Part shown: piece after piece, positions 1-9,909 of the stretch
How the letters are laid out: every line of letters begins with the position of its first letter
Numbering within the stretch: the stretch's first letter is position 1
From: Phallusia fumigata
Lineage: Eukaryota; Chordata; Ascidiacea; Phlebobranchia; Ascidiidae
Assembly (NCBI GenBank): GCA_008931825.1
Contig: QXVZ01004015.1
Coordinates: forward strand, 1-27,066
DNA length: 27,066 bases
Direction: 5' to 3'
Made by a program: the position numbers and the translations under genes
Notes under the pieces: model-generated
Database searches by the model: none
What the model saw: the letters and a program-made list of their open reading frames with translations, nothing else
Told to the model about the DNA's origin: nothing

Positions 1-117
1 CCCCCTTCTGGCCACGACCCTGACCCGAAGGCATACCGACCATATTTGGGTCCGGACTATTTTATAACTTGAAACAAGCTGTTGGTCAAAAACTAAAGCG
101 CAAACAGACACAGTTTT

Positions 118-898
118 ATGTTTTGTAATTTAGAGAAACGACCTTCAAGGCGATTAAACTGGAGAACAATCGCAAATTGTTTCTCCACCAAATCGGAGAA
201 CGATCGAATGTATGAGGAAGAAGTGAGGAGAATTGAACGTCAACGAGAAGAAATGATCAGAAAAGCGAAACAAGATGATGGTATTACAATATTGTTTCAG
301 ATGTTATGACGTTTTGTGTCGTCCTAATTAGCGGGAGAAAAAGGTTCTGATATGGTTTTAGTGGCGCTTTTATTTAATTTTTTTGTTTAATAGTTAATGA
401 CTTCCAAATGAACTAGGCTGAACGAAAGCAATAGAAATCTCAGTTTTTCTACTTTTTTTAATGGATTGCACCTTGTTTAACTTAGGGGGTGGTTCAACGC
501 ATAAGAGAACTTGGGCCAATAAACTTAGCAAACTGTCGAGGCGGCCAATAAACATGGCAAACTGTCGAGGAAGGCCATATATTTTACGGGTTTTAGCAAA
601 AAGCGTTTGGTTTAATGCATCGCCTTTCGAATCAGAAATGACAAAACATTTTAGTAGGCGCGGACAGTGCCAGTTTTCCTCTGGCGAAAATATAATGTAG
701 GAATCTGCAACATCAAGATTTGAAAGCCTCCACCTTGGCCATGTTTTTTGGACAAACACTAAGCTTGCAACCTTACAACCAGTTCGTATTCATGTGAGAG
801 CGACCACTCAAATGCCACATAATGACGGAACCACTACGGACCAGTTTTCAGTGTACGCTGCTGCTCCGGATGATAGAGTGGAGGAAATACCTGCTTAG
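118..898 (+). CDS. A1: small two-exon coiled-coil gene, subtype A, shortened C-terminus
   Basis: Exons 118-280 and 783-898, joined by a phase-1 intron (donor after G280, acceptor CAACCAG at 782), give about 92 residues. Exon 1 carries a charged helix (YEEEVRRIERQREE, from about residue 32). Exon 2 has the subtype-A core NDGTTTDQ, then VYAAAPDD. The first in-frame ATG is 118; another at 208 would begin directly at the helix (MYEEEV), and I cannot decide between them. Unlike most relatives it has no Met-Gly start. The exon-2 reading frame stops with TAG at 896-898, but the DNA after it still resembles the longer tail of the broken A copy at 7259-7419 (LLPQDAQVYGK there; LLPYAQVFGK in frame after the stop here). 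It may therefore be a recently truncated gene or an early pseudogene. Function unknown; no database family recognised. Confidence 0.5.
514..571. repeat. Two tandem copies of a 29-bp unit in the A1 intron
   Basis: The unit beginning GGCCAATAAAC and containing GCAAACTGTCGAGG occurs at 514-542 and again at 543-571 with a few differences. It lies in the 502-bp intron of A1. I see nothing else in that intron; its open frames on both strands match no neighbour and have no splice support. Confidence 0.8.
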
Positions 899-1271
899 TT
901 ACTGCCGTACGCACAAGTGTTCGGAAAAAGTGACAAGAGAATTGGAAATTATCATATATTCACCACCATTAGCTTCAAAGTTGTCGTTTTTAGTTCCTTT
1001 GTATTTGGCGTAAAAACTTTTTTCTTGTCAAGCAAACACAAAGTGTCCTAGGTTAACTTTGTAACTGGAGTGGACTGCATTTTTGTTAAAAATTTGCAAC
1101 AATCTGTAACGTCGCTCATTGCTGCATGTTTTTTCCGGTTTATTTTGTGCACACCATTTTTGGTTTTGTTTGACGAGAATGTGACAAATGTACCATTAAC
1201 TGTTTTCCCTTTGTTTTGCACAGGTTGGTTACCTTTAGAAAACTGTAGTTGTTGGAATTAAAAAAACTGCA

Positions 1272-1835
1272 ATGTCAATAAACTTCAGCTTCGCGCCTTC
1301 TTTCCACTTTGACGGCAGCAGTGGAAGCAGAAGAGTTGAAGAAATTCGAAGGGAAACTTTGAACCTGAAACGGGAAACTATTCAAGTCGAGGTCGACACC
1401 TTCAAAGCAGCCCAAAGTGAATGACACATTTGCTAGCATCGAAGTTACCTTATATTTTTCTCACAATTCTAAGCTTTCACCCTTTAAAGTTTTTATAGAA
1501 ACCTGAGGTGTGATTAGTTTTTGCTAGTTTTACAAGAATATTTTACAAACTTGGTCTCAAGGTTACGTAATACTCAAGGAACTTTAAAGTGCTTCAAACT
1601 GGTTATAAAATATTTTGTACAATTGCTTAAACTTTGGTTCAAAATATAGCCAACTACAACGTGTTTTCTCATCAAAGACAGGACTACATTCAGTATCATT
1701 GGGCCGGAATATCACGAGGATGGAAGAATTACTGGCCAACCAACTATGAACATGGAAACTTCCGCTCAGGGTCTGAAACAATTTACAAGACACCTTGCTC
1801 AGCAACATGTTAACCAGAGCGTAACATTCAGATAA
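1272..1835 (+). CDS. B1: small two-exon coiled-coil gene, subtype B
   Basis: Exons 1272-1416 and 1678-1835 (phase-1 intron, donor AAA|GTGAAT, acceptor TCATCAAAG) give about 100 residues. The helix is RRVEEIRRETLNLKRET. Exon 2 contains the subtype-B motif SIIGPEYHEDG followed by GQ and a C-terminal helix (LKQFTRHLAQQH). Exon 2 is 158 bp, exactly as in B2. The relatives begin Met-Gly; here the matching place reads D-G-S-S-G-S-R-R (GAC at 1311-1313), and the only usable ATG is 13 codons upstream, so the glycine is internal and should not be myristoylated. A pyrimidine-rich stretch ending in AG at 1223 precedes the start by 48 bases. No family recognised; the gene model rests on frame, splice signals and similarity to the neighbours. 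Confidence 0.72.
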
Positions 1836-2266
1836 ACATGATGATCAAGAATTGGGGCTTAAAAATCACCACTTAATGAATTGTTACTTTGCTCAGGAAC
1901 ATGTAACCAAAGCATAACTATCAACAAACATACCCGGGCAAATTTAACTTATATGCGTTTCTGTTACGTATCTGCGTGTTCAAACACAAAAAATGCCAAA
2001 AATGATTGCCCTGAATATTTTTTCACATTAAAATATTTACTCCGGATCTGTAACTAAGGAAACATAAAAAGTTATTGTCCGTTTATTAGTAGTGTTTTGT
2101 CTGCTTCTTTTCATGTTATTATTACCGTTTTGACTTTTGTTTTATCGGTTTACGTCCGCATATTTTAAACTATAGCGTTTTGAATCGGTATTTTTTTGTA
2201 TTGCAGATCAATTGACCCAGTATTAAGGTTACCTTGATTAGGTCTGAAATTCATTGTGTGTAAAGT

Positions 2267-2754
2267 ATGGGAAACGGGGTTGGAAAAGAAGAAATTGCTC
2301 AAGCTGAACTCGAGAGGGCGGTGCAAGAGCACAAACAAGCTGTTCTTAACAAGGCCCATGCAGACGTGATTAATGGTAACATCAGTTCTGTTTGTTTAAT
2401 GGTTTTTAGATCCTCCAATTGTATAGGATTTTTCGAGAACGAAAATTGGAGGGTTAAATAAAGAAACAGAAAGTTTCTTTTATGAAAGTGGCGCAATTAA
2501 ACAGATCACCAACACAAAAGTTTTGTTTTAACTACACCAAGCGATTTGGAATTTTGCATTTTTACATTTTACTACCAGATCAAGTTCGCATGAGAATCGT
2601 TCAACCAAGAGTAGAGCGAGATGGAAGAAGGGTTGGGAGGTATCAAGTGGACTACGATGGTCCTGACCATGCTGTGCCTTGTGCTCAGACCTTAGTAAAC
2701 ATCAATCAACGAGCCGTTGCATGGCACCAACAACATCAAGCCATCCGATATTAA
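2267..2754 (+). CDS. C1: small two-exon myristoylation-motif gene, subtype C
   Basis: Exons 2267-2375 and 2579-2754, phase-1 intron (ATG|GTAACA; acceptor TACTACCAG), about 94 residues. The start MGNGVGKEE fits an N-myristoylation site (Gly2, small residue at 6, Lys7). Residues 8-36 form a charged helix (EIAQAELERAVQEHKQ). Exon 2 begins with D made across the junction, then RIVQPRVERDGRRVGRY, YDGPDHAVP and a helical tail ending AIRY. The motif GP(D/E)-x-x-x-P-x-A defines subtype C with C2 and C3. Exon 1 is 109 bp, as in D1 and C3. A strong acceptor-like stretch (TTTTTTTGTATTGCAG, ending 2206) lies 60 bases before the ATG, so the 5' UTR is probably spliced. Likely a small membrane-attached cytoplasmic protein by inference; role unknown. 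Confidence 0.8.
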
Positions 2755-3000
2755 ATTGACTGCAGACAAATTTCTATCATTTCGAACATGAAATATGTGA
2801 CGTAATTCTACTTGCCAGTGTTTTGGACATTATGTTTATACAGACACAGAAGAGAAAAAACATTTAACGGATTTGAACTCCTAAGTTGTAATGTAATCAA
2901 ACAATTAACACTAGTTTGTTTTTGGTTTCGTACTTTTTTTTACACGTGTCTCTCTACCGCCCGTCAGTGGAAACTTGTTGCAGCTACATATTTCCAACGA

Positions 3001-3006
3001 AATAAA
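3001..3006 (+). terminator. AATAAA polyadenylation signal, probably for C1
   Basis: AATAAA lies 247 bases after the C1 stop and 168 bases before the acceptor-like AG upstream of D1, so it fits the end of the C1 transcript. Confidence 0.5.
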
Positions 3007-3229
3007 TTTACACACTAACTTACAAATAATGGACAAATTTTCATGACATAGTGTTTTTGAAATTTAATGTGACAAAACTCTGTGGCTGCTAAAGTAACAA
3101 AAAATGTACGAAAACACTTATTTTTACCTGCATTTGTTCAAAAGCCTGCTTTTAATCACACGTTTTTGTTTCAGAATATAAGGTACACTTGGCTTTTACC
3201 AAATTTGCAATTTGTTGGGTAATTTAATA

Positions 3230-3871
3230 ATGGGCAGCGGGCAAAGCAAAAAGAAAGTCAGAAGAATCGAAAACGAAACTTGGCAACTCAAAACGGAAAA
3301 TTCTCGACGCGAAATTGAATTAAACCAAGCAATACAAAGTACGGGTCTTTTTTATTCTTACCGATTTTTTTCCACAGCGTATTATTAATATTTTGCTAAA
3401 CTTGTTTTTCGTTCATTGATTCTCGAAACGATTAGTTCTGACCAACGTTGCCATATTGAGATAATTTAGCCCGCTTGTTATATGGCAATCTGTAAAGGGG
3501 GGGTCTCTCCAGTCTGCTAAATTCCCTTCTTCACAACAATCCTGACAAAGTTCTTACACAGAAATTAGGCAATTTCGCTTAAATTTTTTACTCAGGAAAA
3601 GACAGACGTTGGAAATTGGATTAGGGCCACCGTAATATATTGGAAGTTCGTTTGCAACCAATTACACACGAGTTACATCTAATCTGTATGTATAGATCAA
3701 CATACCGTTATCACGCAAACGGCCCCGATAAGATACAGAGACGGAACCCAGAGAGGTCAATATGTTCTTGATGTGGAAACCAACGCATCGGATTTGCAAC
3801 GCCTCGCACGTGACTACCAACATCGAGATGGACCCGCCTTGAAACCATTTCTTCCAATCCAGTATCGCTAA
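3230..3871 (+). CDS. D1: small two-exon myristoylation-motif gene, subtype D
   Basis: Exons 3230-3338 and 3696-3871, phase-1 intron (CAA-A|GTACGG; acceptor GTATGTATAG), about 94 residues. MGSGQSKKK is the best myristoylation motif in the array: Gly2, Ser6 and a following basic run, the layout used by Src-type proteins for membrane attachment. A charged helix follows (VRRIENETWQLKTEN). Exon 2 has VITQTAPIRYRDGTQRGQ, then a helix (LQRLARDYQH) and a proline-containing tail. D3 matches closely (VIQTAPVRHKNGTYSGQW). The acceptor-like TTTTTGTTTCAG ends at 3174, 55 bases before the start. The intron (357 bp) shows no other gene. Function not known. Confidence 0.8.
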
Positions 3872-4082
3872 CACTGTAACAAGAAAAACGTCCACTATAC
3901 TTTTGTGGCTTATGACTCACAGTTAATTGAAATTATTCTTTTTATTAAATGTCGATTGTTATGTATGTGTTATATGCCGTTTGAAGAAAAACGTAGTTAT
4001 GCATTAAATAGAGAACGATGGTACCTAAACAATCACGCACCGGTTTTAGAATTAAGATTTACTATTCGGAAGGGGTTTTCAA

Positions 4083-4522
4083 ATGCAACAAAAAGAATTA
4101 CATGGCGTCTTAAGCGCGGAAGAATATCAACAACGTCAGACGATTAAAGGCAAACTGAACATGTCAAGTTTTTAAAATTGATTAAGGGTGTTAAAGTGTT
4201 TCAAAGTTTGTGTTTGCTAAAAACACGCGGTGAGTGGTAAATAATATTTTACCTTGCCTTGTGTTGGCCATTGCAAAGTGTTTAGGAATTAAACAAAATA
4301 TGTTTTTTGGTTTTGCCCTGATTTTGTTTCATTAGATTTTAATTTTGTTTATTTTTAAACAAAGCAAGGGCAAAGATCACCATCACTGGGCCTGAATATC
4401 ACGAAGACGGAAGCGTCACTGGCCAGCAGACAGTCGAAATTAGCGCATCGTCATCCCGACTTAAACAAATGGCAGAAGAAATTGCTGGACAGAGTGGAAA
4501 CCAAATAAAAACTCAAAAGTAA
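4083..4522 (+). CDS. B2: small two-exon gene, subtype B; first exon uncertain
   Basis: Exon 2 (4365-4522) is secure: ITITGPEYHEDGSVTGQ, then LKQMAEEIAGQ, TAA stop, and the same 158-bp length and phase as B1. The acceptor is TTTTTAAACAAAG. The first exon is not. The best candidate is 4083-4149 (MQQKELHGVLSAEEYQQR), a 22-codon Gln/Glu-rich segment in the right phase that ends at AAAG|GCAAAC, which would be a GC-AG intron. It lacks the Met-Gly start and is about 14 codons shorter than its relatives. A strong donor GCG|GTGAGT at 4230 is out of reach of that frame. If the candidate is wrong, this is an orphan exon and the gene is broken. Confidence 0.5.
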
Positions 4523-5019
4523 ACCTAACAGACGACCATGAGCATTGAAATTGAGGGCAAACAGTTTACAGACATAAAAATCTGACTGGTAGTAAAAATT
4601 TGCTGACACCTATTGTGTTTTGCAAAGAATAGTACATATTTAACAATTTTATGTATTCGTGGCTTGTTCCTTTCTAGATTATGTGTAATATTTTCCTTGG
4701 TTTGTTGAACTACTGTATTTTATGTTGTGTCCCTGCCTTAATTTGAATTAGGCGTCATACCAATTTACATGCACAGCTTTTCCAGTCCTGTCTGTTTTAA
4801 AGCGCTTTCGGCAGCTATGATGTGCCGTTGTTTTATGAGTAAACCTATAGTGACTTTAAATCATACCCTACCTATCTTATCGTTGTCTTCCTGTTTTGAC
4901 ACTTACATGTTAAGTACTATTAAAAGTTTGGTATCTTTTAGAAATAACATGTATTGTCTTGTGTCACAGAATAATTAAAATACTAGGGAGTTAACAATTG
5001 ATTAAAATTTTGAAGCGAA

Positions 5020-5756
5020 ATGGGGAATGGCCCTTCACAGCAAGAAATCGCCGAAGCTAAACATGAGAAGGCACTTCAAGAAAACGAGCTGGCTGAACAA
5101 GAAACGGTCGACGTCGGTAATTGACTGAAGATATTTTAAACCCCCTATTTGACGCAATTTATAACATCGTCTTTGCAGTTCTGTTTGCAGGGTCCCGCGA
5201 CCAATTCTTAGAATTGTTTTTCCATTAAGTTAAGTATTACCAGGTACGACGGCAAATAATATTTGCAAAATAGGCTGACTATACCGCATGGACAAACTGC
5301 AAAGTGACAGTTTATTTTATATTGTTCTTCTTGTAATTGCCATGTAAGCCACTATAGATGCCACGATTGATGTCTTTGCAAAAGGGTACCGTAAAACAAA
5401 AAGGTTGGGAACCTCTGGTTAAGGGTCTTGTTCTTTGTACAATCACATTATTTTTTCATACATATTTGAATCACCTTACATCTGCTTTGAGGGGACTTTA
5501 TAAGGTGTTATATATGAGGTGTTGTCTAACTCTGTTGTTTTTACGTTCAGACCAAGTGAAACTGACAGTCACTGTTCCACACATAAACGAAGAAGGTAAA
5601 CCGGTTGGAAAACAGGAGATTCACTTCGAGGGACCAGATGATGCTTTACCACACGCTCTTAGAGTAGCAAGCGTGCAGAGGCGGCGGTTCGGCCATCGGC
5701 CACAACCGAAAACAAAACCCAAAAACGAAACTGGTTGTTTTAAACTTTGTTGTTGA
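5020..5756 (+). CDS. C2: small two-exon gene, subtype C, with lipid motifs at both ends
   Basis: Exons 5020-5116 and 5551-5756, phase-1 intron (GTC-G|GTAATT; acceptor TTACGTTCAG), about 100 residues. MGNGPSQQE is a myristoylation-like start (Gly2, Ser6), followed by a helix (EIAEAKHEKALQENEL). Exon 2 has LTVTVPHINEEGKPVGKQ, then FEGPDDALPHALRVA as in C1 and C3. The gene then adds a tail its relatives lack: basic residues (RRRFGHRPQPKTKPK) and a final TGCFKLCC. A C-terminal Cys-Cys preceded by a basic stretch recalls Rab-type geranylgeranylated ends or palmitoylated cysteines, so this protein may be lipid-anchored at both ends (inference). The exon-2 frame stays open upstream through the intron to 5358, but the splice signal and homology place the true start at 5551. 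Acceptor-like AG at 4969, 50 bases before the ATG. Confidence 0.8.
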
Positions 5757-7258
5757 GTGGTGTGTGGCCGTGGGTGTGAACTTTTAAGCAACGCAGAACA
5801 TTTTTCTTTATTTTCTGTTGTTTTTACAATCGCACATAAAAACTTGTTACTTAAAATGCTTTTTTCGCAAGTCGTGTGTTAAACTTAATCAACTGTACGT
5901 TGGTTTTACGTTTGATTCTGCAAGTATGTGTCCTTGATTTCAAAATTATTTTCCAATTTTTTAACAGTGACGTCAGCATACATCAGAAACGTTACATCAT
6001 ATTATATACTGTGACGTCATATTGTAACAAATCACAGCGCCTTACCGAGATTTTGTAATAGGGCAGTTACAATATGTTTGTGCGGATTTTGAGGGGGAGC
6101 AATTCCTTCCACTATTATTCGGTATTTCAAATGCCGGTCATTTAAGCCCAGTTGATGCAGATGCAGGTGTTCTACATCTGATTAAAATTTGTTGTCTCTG
6201 AATTCTGGACTTTTCAGTTCTATAGGCTTCTGGCCACCCGCGGGCTCTGTAGTAAATTGATTCGCTTTTAGGTTTAAAATAATTCAAAAATTTTTTTTGT
6301 AGGAACACAAAGTGATTTTTAAAAAAGACTAAAACATTGTTGCTAAAATTAATGACTCTCTGCTTTAGGTGCATTATTTGCACCGAAGTTCAAACCGCAG
6401 GTTGACGACCCTCATATAAATGCACTTCGCATGAAAAACAACAACATTTTATGTACTTTCTCATTAATTTTATTACATGATTTTTTGATTGCATTGTAAA
6501 AACTCTGGTATCGTATTTACTTTTGGAGGGCCCGTTTGATTCTCAGACCTCAACGTGTTGTTATTTATCTCGATTGCATCTATTTCTGTTGTTGGAATTA
6601 CCAATGCAAAGTTTAACTACATGCATGATAAAACGTCGTTGACTCCATTTTGAACCAGGGTACATTGTTGCATCCGAATGAACGACCTTGCGTTTATAAG
6701 GTTTACGAAGCATTTATTACGACAGTTTTGACCGACAGTCGTAAAGTTAGTTAATTTCCTCAGTTAGCAAACACGGAGGTAAATTTTGTGCAGGAGAGGC
6801 TCGGCTATATAGGGCGTTAAAGGCGACTTTTTATTGTGAAAAGTTTGTTGGTAGTGTGTTTGAACCATTGCCGTCGCTTCGGACGTTATCGCAATTTCTG
6901 CATAAATATAAATCAGTCGACTAGTTTATTGTTTTATTGCTTATTTTGCAAGACAAAATGCCAGGCAAAACGATTTGTTCACATGTATTTTTATGAAGAG
7001 TTCAGGAGCGAAATACGTGCAGCAGACTGTGACAAATTTTAAAACAAGTTTTATACAAACGGATGAAGCCATATGTTGATTTAACAGTGCTGTATGCTTC
7101 AGACTATTTGTAGTTTCTTCGAAACAGGAATCGTTTTTTTTTACTAATCCTGGTGCAGGACGATTTTGCACGAGTAATTTTTTTTATAAACCTTTAAAAC
7201 AAGGGAATTTGTAAGTACCATCCGCATTTTGACACTTTGATCTATTATTTTTATTAAG
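5757..7258 (+). other. 1.5-kb stretch without a convincing gene
   Basis: This lies between C2 and the broken A copy. By block order a D gene would be expected right after C2, and I could not find one. It holds two CRE-like palindromes (5968 and 6012), a TATA-like CTATATAGG near 6804, and a segment at 6983 reading MYFYEEFRSEIR that could be a worn exon 1 of the broken A gene but has no clear donor. The remaining open frames are short and lack splice or similarity support. Confidence 0.5.
5968..6019. promoter_or_regulatory. Pair of CRE-like palindromes TGACGTCA
   Basis: Perfect TGACGTCA occurs at 5968-5975 and 6012-6019, 44 bases apart. This is the full CREB/ATF site. Binding is not shown; they sit 3' of C2 in otherwise empty sequence. 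Confidence 0.4.
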
Positions 7259-7419
7259 ATCGAGTTTACATAAAACAAACGGGACCCGTGATCCACAATG
7301 ACGGAACCACCACAAGCCAATGACCGGTGTACGCTACTGCTCCGGATGATAAAGTTGATCAATTAAGAGCTCTTCTACCACAAGACGCCCAAGTTTATGG
7401 GAAGAGTAGCAAGGACTGA
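7259..7419 (+). pseudogene. Broken subtype-A gene, exon 2 only (A3)
   Basis: After an acceptor (TTATTTTTATTAAG, ending 7258) the phase used by the whole array reads RVYIKQTGPVIHNDGTTTSQ, then TGA at 7321-7323, then PVYATAPDDKVDQLRALLP up to a natural TGA at 7417-7419. The relatives have Trp in the GQW position, so the stop looks like a single TGG to TGA change. The frame on both sides of it is intact, so the loss may be recent. The NDGTTT and VYA-x-APDD motifs tie it to A1. No first exon with a proper donor was found in the 1.5 kb upstream. Stop-codon readthrough is conceivable but nothing here supports it. Confidence 0.65.
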
Positions 7420-7775
7420 AAATTTGGGATAATCTGATGACTATATTTTGCAACTGGCAACTTACAAAAGACAAAAAAAAGTTTATGTGATTGGTATAAT
7501 GTCCGTTTGTATCAATTTTGCCAAAACGGCTTTATTTAAACAAATAATTTAAGATTCTTCGAACTTTAAATCATAAAACCACATAATCTACCAAAGTATA
7601 TCGGCGCTTATTTTGTTTTTTATTCAAACGTTTTGTGTAATGTTTGGTTGCATGTTTATTTTCGTTTCGTGTAGATAAGCTTGTCTTTACCCAAGTTATC
7701 TTGTAAACTACGTGCAACTGCTATATGTTTCGCACAGGGTTTTCTGTTAGTATTTATACTGATATATTTGTGATA
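7420..7775 (+). other. Spacer upstream of B3
   Basis: AT-rich spacer with no gene seen. Two acceptor-like AGs lie close to the B3 start: GTTTCGCACAG ending 7737 and TTTTCTGTTAG ending 7750. The minus-strand open frame across 7656-7973 overlaps B3 exon 1 and has no support of its own. Confidence 0.5.
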
Positions 7776-8348
7776 ATGGGTGGAAACCAATCTGCACAAC
7801 TCGAGGAAACGAGAAATGCAACAGAAAAAACAAAGGATGAAATCACAGACATCAAATGTGATATTATAAATGCCAAAAAACGTAAGAACCCAATTTTCGT
7901 GTAGTCCCGCGTATGTGCAAGTGTGGCAACATGACGTCACACTACAAGATCCTGCGTCATAACAGTTCGGCATAGCAATGTTTTATTACACCACTATCAC
8001 GCCACAACTAGTAAATTGGATACTTTACATTGTTTTGAAGGTAAAAGACATAAAATAGTTATGCCGGTAAATTATATGGTAATGCTTCTGTAACTTGGTT
8101 AAAGTTTGAATTGCCCTGGCTCCGTCAGTTAGGTATGTAGCATGCTTTCGCCTAGAGCCAAAATATAATTAAACTTTTCGGATCTTGTTTAAGTCAAAAC
8201 CGAGATCTCAATCTCGGGGCCGGAGCACAAAGAAGATGGAACACAAGAGGGTCAGTGGACTACAGAAGTGGGCACGTCAGTTACATATTTGGAAAAGTTT
8301 GCCGAAGACCACGCCAACCGAAGACAAGCTACAGAACACAAACAATAA
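7776..8348 (+). CDS. B3: small two-exon myristoylation-motif gene, subtype B
   Basis: Exons 7776-7881 and 8194-8348, phase-1 intron (AAA-C|GTAAGA; acceptor GATCTTGTTTAAG), about 86 residues. MGGNQSAQLEE has Gly2 and Ser6 of a myristoylation site. The helix (TEKTKDEITDIKCDI) contains one Cys. Exon 2 reads EISISGPEHKEDGTQEGQW, then LEKFAEDHANR and a polar end, TAA. The SGPE-x-x-EDG core matches B1 and B2; the GQW step matches D3. Open frames in the other two phases of exon 2 run past the stop and are shadows. The 3' region holds a 14-bp direct repeat (8523-8550). Function unknown; location at a membrane is inferred from the start motif. Confidence 0.8.
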
Positions 8349-8616
8349 CCGGCAAATTACCAATGGACTTTAGTAAAACATTATGCCTTTGTACCATATT
8401 TACTGCAGTGATACCTGTACAATTTTTTTCTGACCGTTTTGAGTTGGTTCTTCATGCTAATGTATTATTGCGTACATGTTGCATTTCAATTGTTAGGGTT
8501 GCAGAGATGGATTTTTTTCTACTTTACAACATACAGTTTACAACATACAGTTGGAAAACCAGCCCTCTGGTGTTCAACGTTATGAATCATGTTAATTGCT
8601 TTGTTAAGTTGGCACA

Positions 8617-8622
8617 AATAAA
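8617..8622 (+). terminator. AATAAA polyadenylation signal of B3
   Basis: AATAAA 269 bases after the B3 stop and 141 bases before the C3 ATG. Confidence 0.55.
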
Positions 8623-8762
8623 ACCATTGATTGATTGGTCCTAAATTTTTGTGTTGTGTCTCATTTCATAAAGTGTACAATGAACTTGCTTACCGTATTT
8701 TGATGTTTTACAGTCATGAAGGTGACTTAATGTTAATAACTTTAACCTGAACTGCTTTAAAC

Positions 8763-9491
8763 ATGGGAGGAGGCCCGTCACAACTTGAACTCGCTCAAGC
8801 GGAACTTGAGAGAGTCAAGGAGGAAAAACGAAAAGCTCAACTGGAAAAAGCGCAAGAAGACGCCAATAGAGGTAAATTGCGAAAAACATACCACTTCTGC
8901 AACTGTTTGCACTGCAGTTATTTAAACTTATGTTTTATGAATGTGCACATTTGAAGCAAAGCACCATATGTTTGGAGAGCGTTGAAATGGGCAAAATCTA
9001 GTAAATGAAGCTGTTTAACCTTCTAATATGTTGATTGGTTTTCGCTGGGACTGAACCGATTTAAACACGGTTTGTTTTTTTGGGCCAAAAATAATTCGTT
9101 CAGATTCAGTTTCAGATTAAAGTGTTTACCCACTCTTAACTGGTATATTGTGACACGTAATCTTGACACCCCAAAAAAGTCCACCATTAAAATTTGACTT
9201 CAATATATTATTGCAATTTATTTCGCATATGGCGACTCAAAGAGTTATTATAATATCTTCGTTTCAATAGTTTTATAATGTGTTTATCAATAGAAAATAA
9301 GAGCGGTATATTTTTGTCAAATATGAGCACTAATAAATAATTTATTAACAGACCGATCCAATACCACAATTACGGAACCCAGGACAGAGAATGGCAAAAA
9401 AGTTGGGAAACTAACGGTTAAATACGTAGGGCCCGAGGAGGGAGTTCCACAAGCCATAAAGATTGCTCAAACCAACGAAGCGAGTAATTAA
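8763..9491 (+). CDS. C3: small two-exon myristoylation-motif gene, subtype C
   Basis: Exons 8763-8871 and 9352-9491, phase-1 intron (AGA-G|GTAAAT; acceptor TTTATTAACAG), about 82 residues. MGGGPSQLE has Gly2 and Ser6; the helix LAQAELERVKEEKRK is close to that of C1 (IAQAELERAVQEHK), and exon 1 has the same 109 bp. Exon 2 reads TITEPRTENGKKVGK, YVGPEEGVPQAIKIA and ends NEASN. It is the shortest of subtype C, lacking the tails of C1 and C2. The last 44 bases of the CDS are repeated after the N at 9678 (9679-9722) with one Glu to Lys difference; that repeat belongs to an apparent assembly duplication, not to a second gene. Acceptor-like TGATGTTTTACAG ends at 8713, 49 bases before the start. Confidence 0.8.
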
Positions 9492-9909
9492 AGCCGAGTA
9501 AAAACCGTAAACTCTTTTGCGCAAGTTGAAAGCGTTTTGTTTCATAAACTTTCAATTCTAATAAAGTATAAATAACGTTGCAGTTCATTATTTTCACATT
9601 ATACTTTTTGTTACGCACATTGCGTAAACCTTATTTTAAAAGTTTTTTTCTTTATTTTGTGGCAACCAACCGGATTANCCACAAGCCATAAAGATTGCTC
9701 AAACCAACAAAGCGAGTAATTAAAGCCGAGGAAAAACCGTAAACTCTTTTGTGCAAGTTAAAAGCGTTTTGTTTCATAAACTTTCAATTCTAATAAAGTA
9801 TAAATAACGTTGCAGTTCATTATTTTCACATTATACTTTTTGTTACGCACATTGAGTAAACCTTATTTTAAAAGTTTTTTTCTTTATTTTGTGGCAACCA
9901 ACCGGATTA
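9448..9909 (+). repeat. Direct duplication around single N at 9678
   Basis: 9448-9677 (end of C3 plus 3' UTR) recurs at 9679-9909 with only a few substitutions. The first copy stops at the N and the second begins directly after it, as expected from two overlapping contig ends joined without merging. Confidence 0.9.
9560..9565 (+). terminator. AATAAA polyadenylation signal of C3
   Basis: AATAAA 69 bases after the C3 stop; repeated in the duplicated copy near 9792. Confidence 0.65.

Noticed and set aside
394..759. Minus-strand open frame of 121 codons in the A1 intron
   Set aside because: No splice signals, no similarity to neighbours, and its complement contains a tandem repeat.
3662..3920. 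Minus-strand open frames over D1 exon 2
   Set aside because: The + strand frame has family motifs, splice sites and stop; these are shadows.
4010..4040. Possible relic of an A-type exon (reads NDGT then stop) before B2
   Set aside because: Four residues are too few and no acceptor is in place.
5358..5550. Upstream extension of the C2 exon-2 frame with its own ATG
   Set aside because: It reads through the intron; the acceptor at 5550 and similarity to C1 and C3 start exactly at 5551.
6381..6404. Possible relic of a D-type exon 2 (reads EVQTA) where block order predicts a D gene
   Set aside because: Only a few residues agree, followed by a stop; within chance.
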